A stretch of 64,000 bases of DNA, from positions 30,592,796 to 30,656,795 of the forward strand of contig NC_080690.1 in assembly GCF_030445035.2 (NCBI RefSeq), in the 5' to 3' direction. Origin of the DNA: Dasypus novemcinctus (Eukaryota; Chordata; Mammalia; Cingulata; Dasypodidae). Under the pieces are notes generated by a model. The model saw only the letters and a program-made list of their open reading frames with translations, made no database searches and had not been told where the DNA came from. Shown here piece by piece: positions 21,412 through 32,889 of this stretch. Numbering within the stretch: the first letter of the stretch is position 1; every line of letters begins with the position of its first letter. The position numbers were made by a program, and so were the translations under genes.

Positions 21412-21600
21412 TGATTCATTTATTCAAATATTTGCTTTGTATATATAAGACATATAAGATACCACATACTAGGTGCTGGAAGATAAAAACACAGTATTTT
21501 TACTCATGTGTAGGTAATTAAGTTGTATTTAATATATGTAATTGTGCAATTACAATGCAATGGGATGTATCTGTGGAAGTATGGATTGCTCTGCATATTT
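21412..21600 (-). mobile_element. L2 LINE 3' end, antisense (relic)
   Basis: 'gattcatttattcaaatatt' followed by 'catactaggtgctggaagat' is the reversed L2 3' end. Confidence 0.6.
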
Positions 21601-21639
21601 TAAGTAAAAGCCTCAAAAGATGCATCCCAGATCCAGGAC

Positions 21640-21935
21640 CTTGACTGGCAAAAAACTACTTCCCTTCTGTTTGTCTCATTCCCGTCCCCATGCCATTCCC
21701 CTTTAGCTTTGGAGCAATCCACTAAGTCCACCTATGTCTTCCATAGCACCCTTCGCTTATTGCTATTCTGATACGTATAGAAATAGACAATCACAATGCT
21801 CTGCTTTGTTTGATGTGCATTAAATATCTCGATGGAAGTGATTGCTCTTAATTCATGTTTATAACCCTAGTGTCTAACATTGTGTCTTTCATTCAGAGGT
21901 ACTCAGTAAATGTTGAACTCATTGACTCATTTGAT
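21640..21935 (+). mobile_element. Possible L2 LINE, sense (relic)
   Basis: 'ccctagtgtctaacattgtg' and 'aggtactcagtaaatgttga' resemble the end of L2 (agcgcctagcacagtgcc…gctcaataaatgttt). The upstream part is too worn to be sure. Confidence 0.45.
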
Positions 21936-23566
21936 TAATGCAAAACAAGCTTAAAGTGTCATTTTCTTTGAAACGGAACTCAAAATAGGATTAACTTTGT
22001 CATCCCTCAGAAATGAAGCCATTTCTAATATGACTTCAGTGAAGGAGAAGAGGAAAAAAAGAAGCATTTTGAAAATTACAATAACTTGACAGCTGCTCAC
22101 TAAACAATACCTTATTAATTTTCAACATTTTGCACATGGCTGAGTGGAATGGCCCTTAATCCCAGGTCCCATTTTATATTTGCCTCATTGTATCACTTGC
22201 TGAAATCACCAGTGGCTGTGCATTCCCTTACACCTTATTATTGCCAGAGAAGTCATAGTCTAGGTTAATGCACTGCTCCTTCCCAGAGGTATGTTACAAT
22301 GGATTTAAGTTCTTTATTTTGAGCGACTGACTTTGAGAAATCCCCTTCCTTATCAGTTAATACCAGAAAAATAGAACCTTCCAAGAGTGACAGTAAACTA
22401 ACCACATTTTCTTGAGTGCCACAGGCATAATAACTGTTAAAGGGATTGAGATTAATTTAGGCATTTATGAGTAGATGTAATCAGATGACCCTAGTGGTGG
22501 AGCCAATGAGACAATATGTCAGAGTTTAAATAACTGGCTCCCAAAGACTTGCATTTTAGGAACTTTTCTGACAAATTCACTAAGCTTTAGTCATGCTACT
22601 GTGATTCTTTTGTTCTTGGCTTACTATTTCCAACACATGATTACCTTCAAAGGAAAGGCAAGGGGTAGCCTTTCTTGAAGAGGCTCTTTGCTTTTGAAAA
22701 AAAAAAAAAAACCAAACTGTATTATCTTATTTTGAAAGCTGCTTAGGAAAGCTAAAGATACCTTTCAAATACAGAGTATGAGAGACACAAAGTATGGCTT
22801 AGATGGAGAAACAGAATGGTAATTGCAATTGTGCTGGAATTTTGATAAGTAAAGTGCTGCTTGATAAATCCATTTTGATCCAATAATAAATAAAGGGATT
22901 GGACTATTAATAACTTTTGCTGTACAAAACTATTTTTATTTATTTATTTAGTTCTTTGACAAAATGTAGATATCAATAGGCATTTGAAAAATCACTGGCA
23001 GAGCATTTTAGGAGCACTGTTTCTAGAAATAATGATATGAGCTGGGAAAGCATGGGCCAAAAAGGATACTCTAACGAGCACATTCCCCCTAACAGTCAAA
23101 AGGCACCACCAGCCCTCAAGAAGGACTGCACCTAGGGATTAATGAAGTATCAGAACACAAACGACCTCTAGCAGGGAAGCATGGAGGCCAAAATGATGAA
23201 GGCTGAGCAAAGCTGCTTGTCAGTTCTTGTTCCCCACGATGCTCTGATTTCCCTTACCTTGTTAGGGGCACTTCTCATCTGCACCCAAAATAGTAAACAA
23301 GGGAAAAGAAACACTCTTTATTATTCATTCAAGTTTCAAGTGTTGTACAAAGGAAAATGTGAAAGAATAAAATCAGTCAGGAGGAACCTAAATGTGGCTA
23401 TTACAGTGAGAGAAGATGGCAAAACATTTAAAAGGGAAGGAAGAAACAGTTATCAGTCCACTCTTGTGTATAAATACATTACTTGATAAACATCTACTTT
23501 GTGGGTGGTATTTCAGAAATATAAATATGTGCATACATGATAGTATATATATCCCACCATATGTAG
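21936..23566. other. Unassigned non-repeat DNA
   Basis: Longest repeat-free-looking stretch of the first half, with AT-rich sequence and an A run at about 22698-22711. It contains an ATG-initiated 101-codon open frame (23181-23486) with a good start context (A at -3, G at +4) and a short hydrophobic segment, but no recognisable domain. 22260-22560 has the texture of non-coding conserved DNA. Not annotated as a gene. Confidence 0.45.
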
Positions 23567-23999
23567 TGGTGAATTGAATTGTGTATCACAGTTTGGTCAT
23601 GTTCCTAGACTTAGTCCGCAATCTGGTGTGAATAGAGCCATTATAAATGAGATATCTCCTAGATGTTACTTCAGTGAAGGTGTGGCCCACAGAATCAGGT
23701 TAGGCTTTATTCAGGACTACGGGAGCCCTTTATAAAAAGAGTGAACTTCAGATCGAAAGAGAAGTCATGAGGAGCAGCCAAAAGCCTGAAGTCTTTTTCC
23801 CAGAGAGCAGAGAAGACATTGCCATGTACAATGTGATCTGATGGAAAAGCCATAGAACTCCAAGATTGCTGGTCAGCCAGAAGATACCAACCCTAGGAGG
23901 AAACAAACCTCGCCTCTGAAATCCTGAGCCAATACATTTCTGTTGTTAAGCCAACTCACTTTATGGTATTTGTTTTAGCAGGTAGGAAACTAAGATACA
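23567..23999 (+). mobile_element. MaLR-type LTR, sense
   Basis: 'gaattgaattgtgtatcac' near the 5' end, 'gaaggtgtggcccacagaat', 'gagccctttataaaaagag'-like TATA region (agccctttataaaaagagtg), 'tgagccaatacatttctgtt' and the end 'ttagcaggtaggaaactaag' follow the MaLR LTR plan and resemble the LTR at 5116. The ends are worn and no duplication is visible. Confidence 0.78.
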
Positions 24000-24052
24000 T
24001 ACACACACATACACACATACTCTCTTTCATGTGCACACACACATACACACAC
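24000..24052. repeat. CA/CATA microsatellite
   Basis: Two runs of ACACACATACACACATAC type separated by 'tctctttcatgtgc', directly after the LTR. Confidence 0.85.
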
Positions 24053-24114
24053 ATAAAGCTGCTTCAAAGTAACAGCAAATAAGATGTACATTTGTGCATT
24101 TCCCTTTATGCTTA

Positions 24115-24605
24115 GTGATCTAACCTCAACCTTCCTCAGCTTTCCCAGTCTCAACTGTCACTCTTCAACTTCAGCCTTTGTCTTTGAGCATTTGGGCCAC
24201 ATGTAGCCATAAAAGCCTAAAGGAACCATTTGAAGTCCTAGGTGCGCATTTGTTCCTCTCGTAGTGATTTCCTCTGTCATAATACCTTCCCTTATCCACC
24301 AGGAAGATTTCCACTCATCCTTCATGAACCAAATAAAATGCCACCTATTTTAGAAAACTGTCACTGACCGCTTCAGCCTGTTAAAGACAATATTCTCCTA
24401 GGTCCTCTAGGACATCACTCACACTGTTAAACAAACATTTATCACACCTCTGAAACTATTTATTTCCCTAGAATTTTCACCTCTACACACTGCAAGACAC
24501 TGGATGGCAGGCTATATATATATATATATATGACTTTTCACCCCAAATGCCTATTTAAAAACTTACTATGTAGTCATATTCCACAAATATTTGCTATATG
24601 AATGG
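24115..24605 (+). mobile_element. L2 LINE 3' region, sense (relic), with an embedded (AT)n
   Basis: 'ttccactcatccttcatga', 'aatgccacctattttagaaa', 'cacactgcaagacactgg' and 'tccacaaatatttgctatat' follow the L2 3' plan. A run of AT at 24513-24531 lies inside it. Confidence 0.65.
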
Positions 24606-26189
24606 GTTGTTACCTACATGATTTTCCATTTGGGTTTTCATGAGCCACTTCCTCAATGTAAGCTCTATTTTCCCACATTTTTGTTTAACCTGTCCTACTC
24701 ACAGACATGAACTTTTACCAGGAAATAATAAGATGTGATTGTGATCAGTATGAGCCCATAGTGTCTTTGCTCATACAGTTGCTCAGGATTGAATACACAT
24801 ATCCTTCCAAGATGTTGTACATGTTTAATTCTTCATCTTCAAGAATACTGTATTGCATCCAGAAATAGAAACTAAAGAAATTGTGCCTCCTCTAGGAAAG
24901 AACATAGGCTTAGTTGTATTTAGAAATGCTTACCAAAGCTTTCATTTTTTTCAGTGGTTTGACTTATGCAATTTTTTCACTTTAACAGTCTAGACTATGT
25001 TCAGTTTCCTTGATAGCTTCATGATCCATTCTCCTGGGAAGATAACAAATGCTTTCTGTCTTATGTTGAATAGATACAGAGTTTACTATCTGTGATAGCA
25101 AAACAGAAGGAACAGTTGGAGAGCCTTTATGATGGAATTACAAACAAGTAAGTTTGGGATTTATCAAGGACTGTCATTGTAATGGAATCATTGAAGGTGT
25201 TTTCATTTATTTCTTCATATGGACTATTATTCTTAGGACTATAAATATATTAGTGGAAGAAAAAATACTCCCTTGGAGGGAAAAAGCATATTGCTGCAAT
25301 AGCCTTGGAGAGACTACCCTTTTGAACCTGCATGTTTTTGTACATCTAACATAAACATAGGACAGGACAAGTATTTAATTAGTGAAATGTACTAACTTTT
25401 ATCTTGATTTTTCCTTTTTTTATTTATCTTAACTTTTCTACTCCTAATATTCACATACAATAAATGTTGGGTACTTTATTGAATTCAAAAATTTTAGAAT
25501 GCCCACTTGATTAAGTCCAAGTAGTCTAATGATATGCTTTATTAATTAGTCTTCTCTCTTTTTTCCCTGATGACTTTTCATTGAGCATATCAAAACATTT
25601 CTGGCAGAAGAAAATACATTTAACAAGAATCTCTGGAATTAACTCATGGTCTCTCACTATTATTATAAAAATGTCCTTGTATTCATTTGAAATCCTGTAT
25701 TTTGGCTGAAGTCACCCAATATTTCTCCTGTTTTCTAATTGTTGCTCTTATTCCTAAACTCCTTCGTTTAATATCAAAGATATTTTGTGCTTCAGTCACA
25801 GTGTCATTTGGAGTCACTGGGGTTCCTGTGGGCTCATGCGGCAATGATTGGTAGTTGGGTCAGGGATTGCAGAAATTACACAGAAAGTTCTAAAAATATT
25901 TTAAATATTTAATTTGTCTGAAGGCCTATTTTCTTAAAGTATAATTGAAGTTCATACACACCTTGAGAAATGCTTTAACTTCTGGCTATTTGGGAAGAGG
26001 AAATAATTACTCATCTTTACCTCTTTATTCTAAAATACTGAGAAACCAGAGAAAGAATATACCCCTGAGTACTTATCTCAATAAACATGTAACAAATATC
26101 AGGGAAAGATGGAAAAAGTGAGAACCTTGAATTCAAACAGAGTCATTACATAGAGCTAAAATGTAGGGTTATTATTTATTTATTTGTTT
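24606..26189. other. Unassigned AT-rich DNA
   Basis: No repeat family or gene recognised. The 66-codon open frame 25154-25354 has no domain features. Confidence 0.45.
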
Positions 26190-26325
26190 GTTATTTGTTT
26201 ATGTTTACCTTCCTAAGCTTTGGTTTTCTCTTTTATAGTATAATAACTTAATGGAATAATAATGCTATAACATATGTAAAACAATTGATTTATTTCTTGG
26301 CACATGATAGATGCTCAATAAATAT
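26190..26325 (+). mobile_element. MIR SINE 3' part, sense (relic)
   Basis: 'ggttttctcttttatagtat' followed by 'cttggcacatgatagatgct' and 'caataaatattgag' match the MIR 3' half. Confidence 0.6.
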
Positions 26326-26479
26326 TGAGTCCTTTAATCCTAATTTTGCTCGATTGTGTTTTGCGTTGTCTATTTATCTTTTCATCCATCCATTCTTTTA
26401 TTATTTCATCTATTCAGCTAACTATCAAACTGACTAGCCTACTATCCCACAGTTCCACCATCTCCCATCCTTCAATATA

Positions 26480-26615
26480 TGGGCATAAAAGATACACCAA
26501 TATATTGAGCACCCTTTGTGTCATATATAACTTTGTTAAGTGCTGAGGCTATAGAAATGAATGAAAGATTATTCCTGTCTTTAAGAAAATCCTAGCTTGG
26601 TGAGGATAACCTCCA
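26480..26615 (-). mobile_element. L2 LINE 3' end, antisense (relic)
   Basis: 'atattgagcaccctttgtgt', 'gttaagtgctgaggctatag' and 'attcctgtctttaagaaaat' are the reversed L2 3' end in order. Confidence 0.7.
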
Positions 26616-26618
26616 TAT

Positions 26619-26681
26619 GATCCATAAATAGGAGTGATACTAAGAGTACGATCCACAAATAGGAGCAATACTAGGAGTAAT
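26619..26681. repeat. Two-copy 31-bp tandem repeat
   Basis: The unit gatccataaataggagtgat… (26619-26649) is repeated as gatccacaaataggagcaat… (26650-26681) with a few substitutions, and a third start 'gatccc' follows. A small local duplication. Confidence 0.85.
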
Positions 26682-26689
26682 GATCCCAA

Positions 26690-27280
26690 AACTAGTTCCC
26701 ATACCTACTAGGCTACATGACCTTCATGAAGAGGGGCCTCAGGGCCGATGTTAAGAGAGATGCTGGTTTACAATTGAGGGAAAGCAGAGTTGTGTTCTCC
26801 AAATTCGTATTTATATTATCCAATTTCATGTTTATATTTATAAGCATGGAAAGAAAATAAAAACTTAAATAAATAATGATTAACAACACCTTACTTCCAT
26901 AAGGAAAAGACTGAAGTTATTGAGAACAGTGATTAGACACCTGAATAGCAGATATTAAGAGGTAAACTCAGGGATCTTAGACTATAAATATAATGTACCA
27001 CTCTATATACATGGGGTCGGTCCCTTTATTGATAATGACTATGCTTTTACTATACTAGGAGCCTATCATAACTGCATTTTGTTGAACAGTTAGAAATTCA
27101 TATAAACAATGTTAGGGGTGTGTGTGTGTGTGTGTTTGGGGCAAGGGCAATGATTTCTATGGGTTGTAATAAGACTGATTAGTGTGTTCAACATAATTTC
27201 AGCTAGGATCATTTTGAGCATTTTTCTCAAATAAAAACAATTAATTTTAGTGTGCTCCCTGTGAGTCTTTTATTAAAAGT
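26690..27280. other. Unassigned DNA with a short (GT)n
   Basis: No repeat family recognised. A pure GT run of 9 units sits at 27118-27135. Confidence 0.5.
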
Positions 27281-27346
27281 CTCCTTCCCTCCTTTACTCT
27301 CTTCCTCCCTCCCTTCCTCCTCCTCTCCCTACCTTCCATCTTTCCC
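27281..27346. repeat. Pyrimidine (CT)-rich tract
   Basis: Nearly pure C/T, built from CCTCCCTCCCTTCC-like units. Confidence 0.85.
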
Positions 27347-27589
27347 TAATAAAATTCTGCCCAACAACCATTAGGTAGGGCTGAGGAAGTTAGGTATTTT
27401 CATAGGAGGGTCACAGACCAAGATGGTTGAAGGGAGCACACACATATAGTGTGGGGGGACAGGAATGACAGTGGTGGCCTGGCACAAGGAGTCAAAGTTC
27501 AATGGGCCGAGGAGAGCATTCATGTAGGGGTGAAGTGGATAACAGAGAAAGCCCAGGGAAGGATGTTGGAGTTCAAGCTGTGCGAAACA

Positions 27590-28090
27590 ACCTCACAGGC
27601 ATCTCCTTGATCAAGTGACCAAAGCTCACATTGTCATAATTGGGACCACTGAAGTTGTATACCATCTGATAAAAGACAATAACAGAACAGCATCATTTCT
27701 GTTTTGTTCCTGCACTGAAAGCATTGTTTAACCTAACTGTACCCATCAGAGAAATCAAAATTCAGGGACATGCTACAAAATAACTGACCTAAAATCTTTC
27801 AAAGGAAACTAAATAGACATGGCAACTAAATGCATACTTTGTCTTAGACTGGATCTTTCTGCTATAAACACATTTTTTGGGACAATTAGTGAAACTTGGA
27901 TGGAATTCTTGGGTTAGATAAAAAAGTACAAATTTTAATTTTCTGATTTTATGGTTGTATTGTGATTATGTAGGAGAGAAAGTCCTGGTTTTTGGCATTA
28001 CACACTAAAACTAAAGTTTTCAGGGGCCATAGTACTATACATTGGCATCTTACTCTCAAACAGTTCAGGAAAAAAATTGTATTATTCTTT
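27590..28090 (+). mobile_element. Ancient LINE 3' end, probably an L1M subfamily, sense
   Basis: 'atgctacaaaataactgacc', 'agacatggcaactaaatgca', 'gactggatctttctgctata', 'gtattgtgattatgtaggag' and 'ttactctcaaacagttcagg' occur in the order of a well-known old placental repeat that I believe is an L1M 3' UTR. The family name is from memory of its appearance. 27347-27589 upstream shows nothing I recognise. Confidence 0.55.
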
Positions 28091-28189
28091 CAGCTTTTCA
28101 ATAAGTTTTAAATTGCTCAGTTAAAATAAAAAACCAAAGTTTTATTCTACTGTTAAAATAGGGATTGAAAGTTCAATCTTTGAAGTATC

Positions 28190-28420
28190 ATACACAGCTG
28201 AGATAAAATTTATTTCCATCCCTTACTAGCTACATGATATGGACAAGCTATTTAACATACACACATTTGTTTGCTGTGTCATGTGAATATTAAAATAACA
28301 CCTAGAATTTTTTTGAGGATTAAATTATTTAATGCATGAGAAGTAGTTAGAAGAGTGCTTGACACATAGAAGCAATAAATCAGTTTAGCTATTATTATTA
28401 TTATTCCTATTCTTGTTAAT
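28190..28420 (+). mobile_element. MIR SINE, sense (relic), ending in (ATT)n
   Basis: 'ttactagctacatgatatgg', 'ttgaggattaaattatttaa' and 'gagtgcttgacacatagaag' match the MIR core and 3' end. ATT repeats at 28391-28405. Confidence 0.72.
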
Positions 28421-28584
28421 TGACGTTATTATTGAATTAAATGGTTCCACTCTAGGATCTAAGAGAAATAAGCTTGTGTGTTAGTTGGGGTTCAAATTTT
28501 GATTCTAATTAAGTATGTGACCCAGAGCAAGTTCCTACCAATGGGAAGCCTCATGTTTTTCCATCCACTTCTACAACCTCATCT

Positions 28585-29005
28585 TGAACTATACTCCTCT
28601 TAGTTTATTAAGTCCAATCTACACTGACCTGCCTTCCTTGCCTCAAAAATATCAAGTTCTTCCAGCTCCAAAGAATTATACAGTCTCTTCCCTCTGCTTG
28701 GAACTCATTGTCCTTTATTAACCTGGATAGCTCCTTCTATTATTTCAGGTACCTGCTTAAAAGTTAGCTCCACACCATCCCTGACCATTAAGCCATTTTC
28801 TTTCATGGGTTCCTAGTTTTATAAGACTTACTGAAATTTCTAAAATACTTTTTATTGCTTATTTTCTTCATCTTAGCACTGACAAAACTCTCTTGAGGTA
28901 GATGATCAGTCTATTGATTTCTATTGTGTTCACCATTGTGTACCCAAAACACAGCAGAGGACCTAGCATATAGTAGGTTTTCTCCTCAAAATTTAGAATG
29001 AATTA
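28585..29005 (+). mobile_element. L2 LINE 3' region, sense (relic)
   Basis: 'ctcttccctctgcttggaac', 'tacctgcttaaaagttagct', 'acaccatccctgaccattaa' and 'gcagaggacctagcatatag' follow the L2 3' plan closely. Confidence 0.8.
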
Positions 29006-30467
29006 ATAAATTAACTATGCCAACCTTACCACCAGGCACTTGAGATCCATTATATCAACCCTCCACAGCAAGCCTACAATGCTGATAACAACATAGATAC
29101 TGATGGCACTGTTGCCATAAACACAGTCCCGTTCCTTACCCCAGGCAAAAATAAATAGCCTCAGTAGGATGAACCATTGCAATGGACCCTCAATACTGAT
29201 AACTATACTTATGAACTTTTTCTTTTTAAATGGAAACTTAGCCTAGTATTATATGTTGCCTAAAAGTTACCTCCTGAGAGCCTCCTTGTTGCTCAAACTC
29301 AGCATATAAATACATTACCTTCCCCCTGGTGTGGGACATGATTCCCAGGGATGAACATCCCTGGTACTGAGGGATTGCTACCAAGAACCAACTAGCAATG
29401 CAACTGAAAAAAGACCTTGACCAAAAGGGGGGGAAAGTGTAAACACAAATGAGTTTTTATGGCTAAGAAATTTCAAAGTGTCGGGGAGGTCATTCCAGAG
29501 GTTATGCTTATGCACGTCTCAGCCGGAACTCATCGACTGCCACAGTAAATATTGCCTCAAATAGCAGGGCTCCTGAGGGTTCTAGAGACATCCAGACACT
29601 ATAGGCAGGGTAGACAGCTCAGGAATTTAGTATCCTGCCAGTGGGCCCTACTTTGGAATTTACACTCCCCAGTGTGACAGAGTTTAACTCATTTGTGGTT
29701 TCCCTACACATGGTTCTTCTGCCCCTTCTATTTTAACTCTAGTTAGTTCTAGACTTGCCAGGTGTATGTCCAAGAGACTTAAATCCTTGGGCTGTCCACA
29801 TGCCAGTTGGCCCCTGAATCTCAAAAGAGTTGCAACACCTACTCTCCAGTTAATTGGACTCACCCAGGATAACTAACAAGGGGATGATGATGGACAATGC
29901 CCATCCCAAGGAAGAAAGAGAGTCCGTAACTGCAAGCAAGATAGTCCCATCCATCTGCCCCATGGGATCAAAGGCCCCTCTCAATTACAGGCAAAGAGGC
30001 CATCACCGTCCCCAAATCATCAGGACTGGGGAATGAATGATGGACTAGTGTAGACTTACTGTTATTCTACTATAGAATTATTATTATTCTAGCAGTGGAG
30101 GAACTTTTATCATTGATGTGGAGGTAGCAGCCACTCGAGTTTCTGAGAGGAGGAAGAGGGAAAAATAGACTTAATATGGGGGAACTTGGGGGACATCGGA
30201 ATTGTCCTATATGATGCTGCAATGATGGATATATAACTTACAAAATTGTGGGGGAAAGAGTGTAAGCTATAATGTAAACTATAATCCACACTTAGTAGCA
30301 AACCTTCACTATGTATTCATAACTTTTAACAAATGTACCGTACTAATGAAGGATGTTGCTAATGTGGGAAAGTGTGGAAGGGCAGGGAGTGAGGCATATG
30401 GTAATCCCCTGAATTTTTTACATAACATTTATGTAATCTGAAGTATTTAAAAAATTAAAATAAATAA
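29006..30467 (+). mobile_element. L1 LINE 3' UTR, sense (xenarthran type)
   Basis: Long non-coding text ending in an A-rich tail (30450-30467). It includes 'gtgtgggacatgattcccag', 'gacatccagacactataggc', 'cacccaggataactaacaag', 'gggacatcggaattgtccta' and 'gtaccgtactaatgaagg'. Its 3' part is the reverse complement of the L1 insert at 15324-16003, which shows that this is a repeat family. No ORF2 text precedes it, so the copy is 5'-truncated. The 60-codon open frame 29854-30036 is incidental. Confidence 0.8.
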
Positions 30468-31160
30468 AAGTGTTTAGAGTACGATGAGTGTGCCACAATG
30501 ATGGGGAGGTTGTTGTTATGGGAGGAGTAGGGTGGGGGATGGGAGTATACAGGAATTTCTTATGTTTTATATAATGTAACCTTTTTTGTGATGTATGTAT
30601 CTTTAAAAATATACAATTTACAAAAATGATGGGGGGAAGCAGATTTGGCCCAATGGATAGGGCATCCGCCTACCACACGGGAGGTCCAAGGTTCAAACCC
30701 AGGGCCTCCTGACCCACGTGATGAGCTGGCCCACACGCAGTGCTGATGCACACAAGGAGTGCCCTGCCACACAGTGGTGTCCCCCACGTAGGGGAACCCC
30801 ATGTGCAAGGAGTGCACCCCCTAAGGAGAGCCACCCAGCATGAAAAAAGTACAGCCTGCCCAGGAATGGTGCTACACATAATGGAGAGCTCATGCTGCAA
30901 GTTGATGCAACAAAAGAGACACAGGTTCTGGGTGCCGCTGACAAGAATACAGGTGGACACAGAAGAACACGCAGTGAATGGACACAGAGAGCAGACAACT
31001 AGGGGGGTGGGAGAGGAATAAAAATAAATTAATTTTAAAAAATAAAGTGATGGGGGTGGGGGTTGGGGAATGGGTTATATGGGAACCTCATGTTTTTTTA
31101 ATGTAACATTCAATGTGATCTATTAACTTTAATTTTAAAAATGTGTTAATAAAAATAATA
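30468..31160 (+). mobile_element. Second L1 3' end in tandem, interrupted by a DAS SINE
   Basis: 'atgatggggaggttgttgtt', 'ttatgttttatataatgtaa' and, after the SINE, 'gggttatatgggaacctcat' and 'aatgtaacattcaatgtgat' are L1 3' UTR text of another subtype. The flanks share an imperfect duplication around 'aaagtgttta/taagtgttta' (about 30467-30476 and 31159-31168), suggesting insertion next to the tail of the preceding L1. Confidence 0.62.
30636..31043 (+). mobile_element. DAS-type tRNA-derived SINE (copy 4)
   Basis: A box tggcccaatgg (30646-30656), B box ggttcaaacc (30690-30699), GC-rich body, A-rich tail. Flanked by a 13-bp duplication with one mismatch, aaaatgatggggg (30623-30635) and aaagtgatggggg (31044-31056). 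Inserted in the L1 3' UTR. Antisense open frames over 30560-30998 are incidental. Confidence 0.94.
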
Positions 31161-31169
31161 AGTGTTTAA

Positions 31170-31664
31170 ATAAAAGTCTCAGTACATCTTGACAATTCTC
31201 AAAGAATAATTAATTTTAAGTATTGAACATCAAGGCAAGAAAGTAAAGGAGCCTTATACACATTATGTAAGGAGGCAACACTGGATGCAAATTTCTAGTT
31301 CTTCTAAAAAGTGAATGATTAATTGGGCAGAGAATAATTGCTTTGGCACTAAATGCAGCAGTTATTTATGTCACATTATTTATAAGACTGATGTGCATAA
31401 CATTTCTCCAGTACTACTATAAATTAAAACAATTCAGGAACATATTATCTGTAGACAGTTACATAAAGACATGTTTGCAGTTCTTACAACTGCTGATTCT
31501 AATAAGAATGAGCACCTTTCTCAGAGATAAAGACACTTTACTGGGGGGAAAAAAGAACAAACAGCCTCATCATTTTCAATGGCCAGGTAATATGGCCTGA
31601 AAATGTCTTAATGGTCACTTAGCTTTGGTCACATAGTATTAGATATCACTAGTGCAGAAAGAAT
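31170..31664. other. Unassigned AT-rich DNA
   Basis: No repeat or gene recognised. The 85-codon open frame 31343-31600 has no domain features. Confidence 0.45.
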
Positions 31665-31902
31665 TGTAAATGGGCACTGGAACCAGAAAGCAAGGTCCAA
31701 ACCTCAGCCTCCTCTGTTTTGGCCTTAAAGTGGGGGCAAGTTTTTAAATCAAAGCTCCAGTTTCCTCATCCATAAAATGAATGTAATCATAGCAGTTACT
31801 TTGTAAAGTTATTTTTGGTTTTAAATGAGACAATGTGTATAACATAGCTTAATCATGGCCATAAAAAAAACATTTGATAAATATTGATGATGATGATGAT
31901 GA
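31665..31902 (+). mobile_element. MIR SINE, sense, followed by (GAT)n
   Basis: 'tccagtttcctcatccataa', 'aatcatagcagttactttgt' and 'ttaaatgagacaatgtgtat' match the MIR core. A GAT run lies at 31886-31902. Confidence 0.8.
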
Positions 31903-32280
31903 CAACAGTGACATCTAATTGTGTTTTGGCTGAAACCATTTAACCCTTCTTTAAAGAGTTTGGAGCTATAGCTGTTGACAATGGCTTAATGACAGTGCTT
32001 TAAACCCAGAGGGCTATTAAAAGGAGGGAAGGGAATGTTCTTACTTGGTGGCCATGATACAGAACATAGTAAAGATGGAAGATGAGTAATAATGTAACAT
32101 AAAGAACACCATCTCAGTCTTTCCTGGCCGTGGATGAGATCTTCCTTGAAGGCGTTAGAGCAGATATACAGAAGTCACCACCACGCACGTGCAAAGCTGA
32201 AGCACCTGACATGCAAATATCCTAAGTGAGGCATCTGATATGAATACAGAGTGAATTGGAATGCAGTATCCCTATCCATC
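31903..32280. other. Unassigned non-repeat DNA
   Basis: No repeat recognised; 32110-32230 is free of simple repeats and relatively GC-balanced ('caccaccacgcacgtgcaaa'). Confidence 0.45.
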
Positions 32281-32284
32281 AGAT

Positions 32285-32400
32285 TTCATTACTATCACCA
32301 TTTTACTGATGAGGGAATTAACACTTAAGCAGTTAAGCAACTTACCACAAAACTTAGAGTCAGTTCATTGATGAAGCTAAGTCAGAGGCATAAGGAAATA
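32285..32400 (-). mobile_element. MIR SINE, antisense (relic)
   Basis: 'atcaccattttactgatgag', 'gttaagcaacttaccacaaa' and 'aagctaagtcagaggcataa' are the reversed MIR core. Confidence 0.72.
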
Positions 32401-32585
32401 CTCAACAGCTTCCTTCTCTGATAAAGCCAAGAGAGAATCTTGATTCCTATTCCACTTCTGGAATGCTAGCAGACAGGACTTGCTTTCACAGTGAGTTTAA
32501 TGGTATGCTTGCATGAAACAAAGTGACTCTGAAGGGAAATATCATTTCTGGATGTCCCATAAAACAGAAAACAAAAATGATCCTG

Positions 32586-32700
32586 TGGAGTGGGTGTAGA
32601 GTAGTGTATTGAGCATCTTCTTCGTATATACAAGGCCCTGGATTCCATATTTCATACTACCTAAAAAAAAAAAAAAGAAATAGAAAAAAAAGAATGGAAG
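32586..32700 (+). mobile_element. Small tRNA-derived SINE (ID-like, probably tRNA-Ala derived)
   Basis: About 115 bp. The head 'gagtgggtgtagagtagtgt' and 'gagcatcttcttcgtatata' resemble a worn tRNA-Ala 5' half, and 'aaggccctggattccatatt' a decayed B-box region; then an A-rich tail. Flanked by a perfect 13-bp duplication aaaaatgatcctg (32573-32585 and 32701-32713). The internal promoter is degraded. Confidence 0.85.
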
Positions 32701-32713
32701 AAAAATGATCCTG

Positions 32714-32889
32714 AAGAGGAAGAACAACTGTCTGTCTGCATGTGTTGTCAGTGTGGTGTCTGCCAGACATCACTTAACCACCAGAATCCAGACCTATGTT
32801 TAGCTGCTATTTCTACTTTCTTACCACGCTTGCCTCAGGCTCCCTTCAAAGATGCACTGATTCTGTTTAACTCCTAATGCATATTAATA
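32714..32889. other. Unassigned spacer
   Basis: No feature recognised between the small SINE and the antisense L1. Confidence 0.4.
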
